A stretch of 9,128 nucleotides of DNA from Lysobacterales bacterium UBA5700 (GTDB lineage: Bacteria > Pseudomonadota > Gammaproteobacteria > Xanthomonadales > Xanthomonadaceae): assembly GCA_002420085.1 (NCBI GenBank), contig DIHI01000136.1:1-9128 (forward strand), given 5' to 3'. This document shows positions 5,868 through 9,128 of this stretch, one piece after another. The position numbers and the translations under genes are program-made. Position 1 is the first letter of the stretch. Every line of letters begins with the position of its first letter. The notes beneath the pieces were generated by a model. That model was given only the letters and a program-made list of their open reading frames with translations, searched no databases and was not told the DNA's origin.

Positions 5868-7175
5868 TCAGTGCTGCCTGCGCTCACGCCAATCCTTCCA
5901 GGCGTCGCGCGCTTGCAGCCAGTGATAATTGATCTGGGCCGCGAGATAGCCGAGCGGCTTGTAAGCCGACACCAGACCGTAACGATCCAGATCACGCCAG
6001 CGGCGGTCGCCCTCGGCAATGGCACTGGCGATCAACTCGCCGGCATAGGTGGTCGGTGCGACGCCATGGCCGCCAAACGCCTGCGCCAGCCAGAGGCCGG
6101 GCTCGATCTCGCCGAGTTGCGGCATTTCGTGCCGGGCATAGCTCATCAGTCCCGACCAGGCATGCTCGACAGCAACCTCGGCCAGGGATGGAAATACCTT
6201 GGCCAGATCGCGGCGCAGCAGGCGCTCCAGTGCGGCCGGCGAGCGATCCAGCACCGAAATCCGCCCTCCCCAGAGCAGACGTGAATCCGGCAGGGGGCGA
6301 TAGTAGTCGAAGGCGAATCGGGTGTCATAGACCGCAGCCTGGGTGGTCATCACCGCAGCCAGCCGTGGACCAAGCGGCTCGGTCACCATGACATAGGTCG
6401 CCACCGGCAGCACGCCGGCATCGACTCGTCGCCGCAGGCCAGCGAGGTAGCCGCCGCAGGCCAACACCACCTGTTCGGCCTCGACGCAACCATCCGCCGT
6501 TTCGACCCGCCAGCCGGCCCCCGCGCGGACGAGCCGGATCGCCGGGCTGTGCTCGTGCAGGGTCACACCCATCCGTGCGGCCGCCTCGGCGATGCCCAGC
6601 GCATAATTGAGCGGATGCATGTGGAAGGCATTGCGCTCCCACAGGCCATCGCTGTAGCGGTCGCTGGCGATCAACTCGCGCAGCCGGGCGGCTTCGAGCC
6701 ACTGCCAGTCCTGGCCGAACTGCTCGGCCAGCAGACGCTGGCGCACACGCAGCACCTCCGGATCGCGGAACCAGTTCGCCCAGATCACGCCATGCTCGCA
6801 GGCCGCGCAGTCGATGCCCAGGGTCCGGATTCGCGCGCGGATCAGTTCGACCGCCGCCACCGTGCCGAGATAGTGTCGACGCGCCGTTTCCGGCCCCAAC
6901 TCGCGCAGCAGCGCGGCTTCCCCGCGCGAGAAGCCGGCGAACACGAATCCCCCATTCCGCCCGGAAGCTCCGTGGGCGATCGCGTTCGCCTCCAGTACCA
7001 CGACATCGCTCAGCCCGCGCTCGGCCAGTCCGAATGCCGTATTCAGTCCAGCGAAGCCGGCCCCGACGACACAGATCCGCGCGCTGCGGGTGCCGGTCAG
7101 CGCCGGCCGGCTCGGTGCCGCATTGGCCGATGCCCGGTAGTAATTCGAGGGTTCTGCGGTGTGGCTGGCGGGCAT
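5868..7175 (-). CDS. FAD-dependent oxidoreductase, DAO family, gamma-glutamylputrescine oxidase (PuuB)-like
   Basis: A 435-residue flavoenzyme expected to oxidise an amine or amino acid using FAD and oxygen. The dinucleotide-binding motif GAGFAG (38-43) is followed by the ribose-binding Glu62 at the end of strand 2 (VVVLEAN) and by GASGRNGG (69-76), typical of the PuuB/OrdL branch. The NYYRASAN segment near the N-terminus resembles the SYYAASAN of E. coli PuuB, and AFGGHGV at 366-372 resembles its C-terminal GYSGHGV. No signal peptide is seen. Start choice: ATG at 7173-7175 gives a PuuB-like short N-terminus and avoids the divergent gene. ATG at 7212-7214, 13 codons earlier, would overlap the neighbour's start codon. 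Neither has a clear Shine-Dalgarno. No other puu genes are present, so the substrate is unknown; related oxidases act on putrescine conjugates, sarcosine or D-amino acids. Confidence 0.85.
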   Translation of the reverse strand: MPASHTAEPSNYYRASANAAPSRPALTGTRSARICVVGAGFAGLNTAFGLAERGLSDVVVLEANAIAHGASGRNGGFVFAGFSRGEAALLRELGPETARRHYLGTVAAVELIRARIRTLGIDCAACEHGVIWANWFRDPEVLRVRQRLLAEQFGQDWQWLEAARLRELIASDRYSDGLWERNAFHMHPLNYALGIAEAAARMGVTLHEHSPAIRLVRAGAGWRVETADGCVEAEQVVLACGGYLAGLRRRVDAGVLPVATYVMVTEPLGPRLAAVMTTQAAVYDTRFAFDYYRPLPDSRLLWGGRISVLDRSPAALERLLRRDLAKVFPSLAEVAVEHAWSGLMSYARHEMPQLGEIEPGLWLAQAFGGHGVAPTTYAGELIASAIAEGDRRWRDLDRYGLVSAYKPLGYLAAQINYHWLQARDAWKDWRERRQH

Positions 7176-7212
7176 GTCGGCGGTAGGCTGTGAGGATGGC
7201 GAGAACATCAGC

Positions 7213-7689
7213 ATGAAGGTCGAAACGCGCGCCGTCCAGGCTCAAACCATCGGGTCCGACGCCCGGCCGGACATCCACCGTGCCGACCCGCGCTACCGTC
7301 GAAGGGTGGCCGTGGCCCTGATCGTGGCGGTGCTGACCGGCAGCGTCGCGCTGTTGGCACTCGACGCCTGGCTCGATGCCCTGGTCATCGGCGCGGAGAA
7401 CCCGCCGAATGCGGCGCTGTCCGGGCTGCGGCTGCTGTTTCTCGGCATCGCGCTCGCACTGACCCTGCCCCTGCTGGCCCTGGCCCTGTGGCTGCATGCG
7501 ACCAGTCGGCGGGTCCGATCCGAACGCCGTTATCCGCCCCGCGCCGCCCGCACGGTCAGCGACACCCCGGTTCGCAGCGATGCAGCAGCCCTGCGCATGG
7601 CCCGGACGCTGTCGGCTCTGGCCGGCGTCTGTGTCCTGTTCTCCGGCGCGCTGGTGGCCTGGGCGCTGTGGTTCGGACTCAGTTTCTGA
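7213..7689 (+). CDS. Small membrane protein of unknown function with three predicted transmembrane helices
   Basis: I do not recognise a family. The 158-residue protein has a polar N-terminus of about 30 residues ending in an Arg cluster (RYRRR), then hydrophobic segments at about 32-54, 72-96 and 133-156. A basic, Arg-rich linker (SRRVRSERR, 98-106) lies between helices 2 and 3, and helix 3 ends almost at the C-terminus (WFGLSF). By the positive-inside rule the N-terminus and the linker would be cytoplasmic, though that leaves an awkward helix count that only a predictor could settle. ATG at 7213 is preferred because the encoded start is basic and polar; ATG at 7174 is an in-frame alternative. 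The Shine-Dalgarno is weak (GAG at 7201-7203). It is divergent from the oxidase and convergent with galU, 30 bases away. Role unknown. Confidence 0.68.
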   Translation: MKVETRAVQAQTIGSDARPDIHRADPRYRRRVAVALIVAVLTGSVALLALDAWLDALVIGAENPPNAALSGLRLLFLGIALALTLPLLALALWLHATSRRVRSERRYPPRAARTVSDTPVRSDAAALRMARTLSALAGVCVLFSGALVAWALWFGLSF

Positions 7690-7719
7690 GCCACGATGGC
7701 GATCGCCACGCTGTTGTCA

Positions 7720-8634
7720 TCAGCGTGGACCTGGAGCCAGCCCGGTGTGCTCGGCACCGAGTTCGCGCAGGGCCGATTCCATGGCCAGACGTGTACCGGC
7801 ACTGAGGGTCTCGTGGTCGAGGGCGAACCGAATGGTCGCCTCGACCAGGCCGAGATGACTGCCGCAATCGAAACGCTCGCCCTGGAAGCGATAGGCCAGC
7901 ACCGGATGGCTGTCGAGACCGGCGGCGATCGCGTCGGTGAGCTGGATTTCGCCACCCCGACCGGGCGCCGTGGCCGCCAGCCGGTCGAACACCGCCGGCC
8001 CCAGGACATAGCGGCCGACCACAGCCAGGGTGCTGGGCGCTGCCTCCGGCGCCGGCTTCTCGACCATCGCCCGGATTCGTCCTGAGCGCCCCTGGAACGG
8101 CTCGGTCGCCACGATGCCGTAGCTGCTGGTGTGCTCACGCGCCACGTCCTCGACCGCGATCACCTCGGAGCCGGTCTCGGCAGCCAGTTCGCACATCTGA
8201 CGCAGGGCACCGGCACCATTGCGGTTCCAGATCAGATCATCCGGCAGCAGCACTGCGAACGGTCGATCACCGACCACCGGCCGAGCGCACAGCACGGCAT
8301 GGCCGAGACCAAGCGCCTCGGCCTGGGTCACGAACACGGCACGCACATGCGCCGGCAGGATGTTGCGGATCAGATCGAGTTGCTCGGCCTTGCCCGAACG
8401 CTCCAGCTTCTGCTCCAGTTCGTAGGCTTTGTCGAAATAGTCGGCGACCGCATGCTTGTAGCGATTGGTGACGAACACCAGGGTGTCGCAGCCGGCCTCG
8501 ATCGCCTCGTCTACGGCGTACTGGATCAACGGCCGATCGACGATCGGAAGCATTTCCTTGGGCACCGTCTTGGTCGCCGGCAGAAACCGGGTGCCGAGAC
8601 CGGCAACCGGAAAGACCGCAGTCCTTACCTGCAT
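7720..8634 (-). CDS. galU: UTP-glucose-1-phosphate uridylyltransferase
   Basis: Makes UDP-glucose from UTP and glucose-1-phosphate in the cytoplasm, the precursor for surface polysaccharides and other glucosylations. The 304-residue protein is the normal GalU size. It has the nucleotide-binding signature AGLGTRFLPATKTVPKEMLP (11-30, with Lys22 and Lys26), GLGHAVLCA (109-117), PDD (131-133), the VEKP motif (191-194) and EIQLTDAI (229-236), all closely matching E. coli GalU. The ATG at 8632-8634 is chosen: a G-run (8648-8643) lies 8 bases upstream. The in-frame GTG at 8638-8640 would leave only 2 bases to that G-run. The start lies 2 bases after the dehydratase stop, so the two genes are co-transcribed and probably translationally coupled. 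No anomalies. Confidence 0.96.
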   Translation of the reverse strand: MQVRTAVFPVAGLGTRFLPATKTVPKEMLPIVDRPLIQYAVDEAIEAGCDTLVFVTNRYKHAVADYFDKAYELEQKLERSGKAEQLDLIRNILPAHVRAVFVTQAEALGLGHAVLCARPVVGDRPFAVLLPDDLIWNRNGAGALRQMCELAAETGSEVIAVEDVAREHTSSYGIVATEPFQGRSGRIRAMVEKPAPEAAPSTLAVVGRYVLGPAVFDRLAATAPGRGGEIQLTDAIAAGLDSHPVLAYRFQGERFDCGSHLGLVEATIRFALDHETLSAGTRLAMESALRELGAEHTGLAPGPR

Positions 8635-8636
8635 CG

Positions 8637-9128
8637 TCACTGCCCCCCGCCATGCAGCGGGATGATCTGCGCCGAAGCGGCATTGCGCTGCTCCTCGGTA
8701 TCCGGAACGTACTCGGGCACGGCATTGCGCAGTATCCGCAGCAGCCGCTCGTCATCGAAACGGGCGACCGCCTCGCGGGCCAGTTTGAGCCCGGTCAGCA
8801 CCATGCTCGGATCGAACTCGCGCGGCTCGGCGCGCAGGATCTTCGGGTGGGCCGTGAGATGGTGGCGCTCGGATGGATGGAACACCACTTCGTGCAGTTT
8901 CTCGCCCGGACGCAGGCCGATGTAGCGGATCGGGATGTCGATTTCCGGGCGCTTGCCGGCCAACCGGATCATCTGCTCGGCCAGCAGGCGAATGCGCACC
9001 GGCTTGCCCATGTCGAGCGTGTAGATCGCTTCATGACTGTCGATCGAGGCGGCTTGCAGGATCAACTGGCAGGCTTCCGGGATGGTCATGAAATAGCGGG
9101 TCACATCTGGATGGGTCACGGTCACCGG
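8637..9128 (-). CDS. Nucleotide-sugar 4,6-dehydratase of the WbpM/CapD/PglF family (partial, C-terminal 163 residues)
   Basis: Only the 3' end is in the window; the gene enters from the right edge in frame. The visible part reads PVTVTHPDVTRYFMTIPEA at its beginning, followed by a QLILQA helix and the motif GLRPGEKLHEVVF. Both are hallmarks of the large membrane-anchored NAD-dependent UDP-GlcNAc 4,6-dehydratases (WbpM, PglF, CapD, FlaA1-like), which form 4-keto-6-deoxy intermediates for O-antigen, capsule or N-acetylated sugars. The N-terminal membrane helices, GxxGxxG site and catalytic triad would lie outside the window, so catalytic competence and the short versus long form cannot be judged. 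The C-terminal tail ends in a Gln/Asn-rich stretch and PLHGGGQ. Together with galU downstream it points to a surface-polysaccharide locus. Confidence 0.9.
   Translation of the reverse strand, partial: PVTVTHPDVTRYFMTIPEACQLILQAASIDSHEAIYTLDMGKPVRIRLLAEQMIRLAGKRPEIDIPIRYIGLRPGEKLHEVVFHPSERHHLTAHPKILRAEPREFDPSMVLTGLKLAREAVARFDDERLLRILRNAVPEYVPDTEEQRNAASAQIIPLHGGGQ

Noticed and set aside
7697..7708. 12-base palindrome TGGCGATCGCCA between the membrane-protein gene and galU
   Set aside because: As a hairpin it gives only a 4-bp stem with a 4-base loop and no T-run, so it is too weak to call a terminator, and one copy does not support a HIP1-like repeat.
8131..8925. Plus-strand open frame of 264 codons across galU and the dehydratase
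   Set aside because: It is antisense to two motif-verified genes and shows no recognisable domain.

Overview
The window is GC-rich, densely packed chromosomal DNA of a gammaproteobacterium, most likely of the Xanthomonadales/Lysobacterales. Support for this is the ndk-rlmN gene order, a PsrA-type regulator heading a beta-oxidation operon, and a patch of degenerate CCATTCC-like heptads of a kind I recall from Xanthomonas and Lysobacter intergenic DNA. The last point is from memory, so the family assignment is only moderately secure. I see no tRNA, rRNA, CRISPR array, insertion sequence or phage gene. Almost all of the window is ordinary chromosomal gene content.

Layout. (1) 1-1095, minus strand: ndk followed after 22 bases by rlmN, which runs off the left edge; its N-terminal 215 codons are visible. 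(2) 1096-1365: a divergent intergenic region. It holds the ndk leader, which has several mutually exclusive GC hairpins, and on the plus strand a good sigma70 promoter with an operator-like palindrome. (3) 1366-5766, plus strand: a three-gene fatty-acid beta-oxidation operon made of a PsrA-like TetR repressor, a FadN-type 3-hydroxyacyl-CoA dehydrogenase/enoyl-CoA hydratase, and a FadA-type thiolase. A 12-bp hairpin lies across the fadN stop codon, a heptad-repeat tract precedes fadA, and a 13-bp hairpin follows fadA. (4) 5868-7175, minus strand: a PuuB/DAO-type FAD-dependent amine or amino-acid oxidase. It is divergent from (5) a small three-helix membrane protein of unknown function at 7213-7689. 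The starts of these two genes almost touch or overlap. (6) 7720-9128, minus strand: the 3' part of a membrane-type nucleotide-sugar 4,6-dehydratase (WbpM/CapD/PglF family), followed with almost no gap by galU, a nucleotide-sugar module for surface polysaccharide.

How the genes work together. The TetR regulator probably senses acyl-CoA or a fatty acid and represses its own operon. FadN hydrates enoyl-CoA and oxidises the 3-hydroxyacyl-CoA, and the thiolase releases acetyl-CoA. The acyl-CoA dehydrogenase needed for the first step is not in the window. GalU supplies UDP-glucose, and the dehydratase makes a 4-keto-6-deoxy sugar nucleotide, which fits O-antigen or exopolysaccharide synthesis.

I did not find a clear new biological system. 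The points most worth checking are regulatory: the psrA operator, the ndk leader hairpins, the hairpin over the fadN stop codon, the heptad tract, and the CATG start codons shared by the divergent oxidase and membrane-protein genes.
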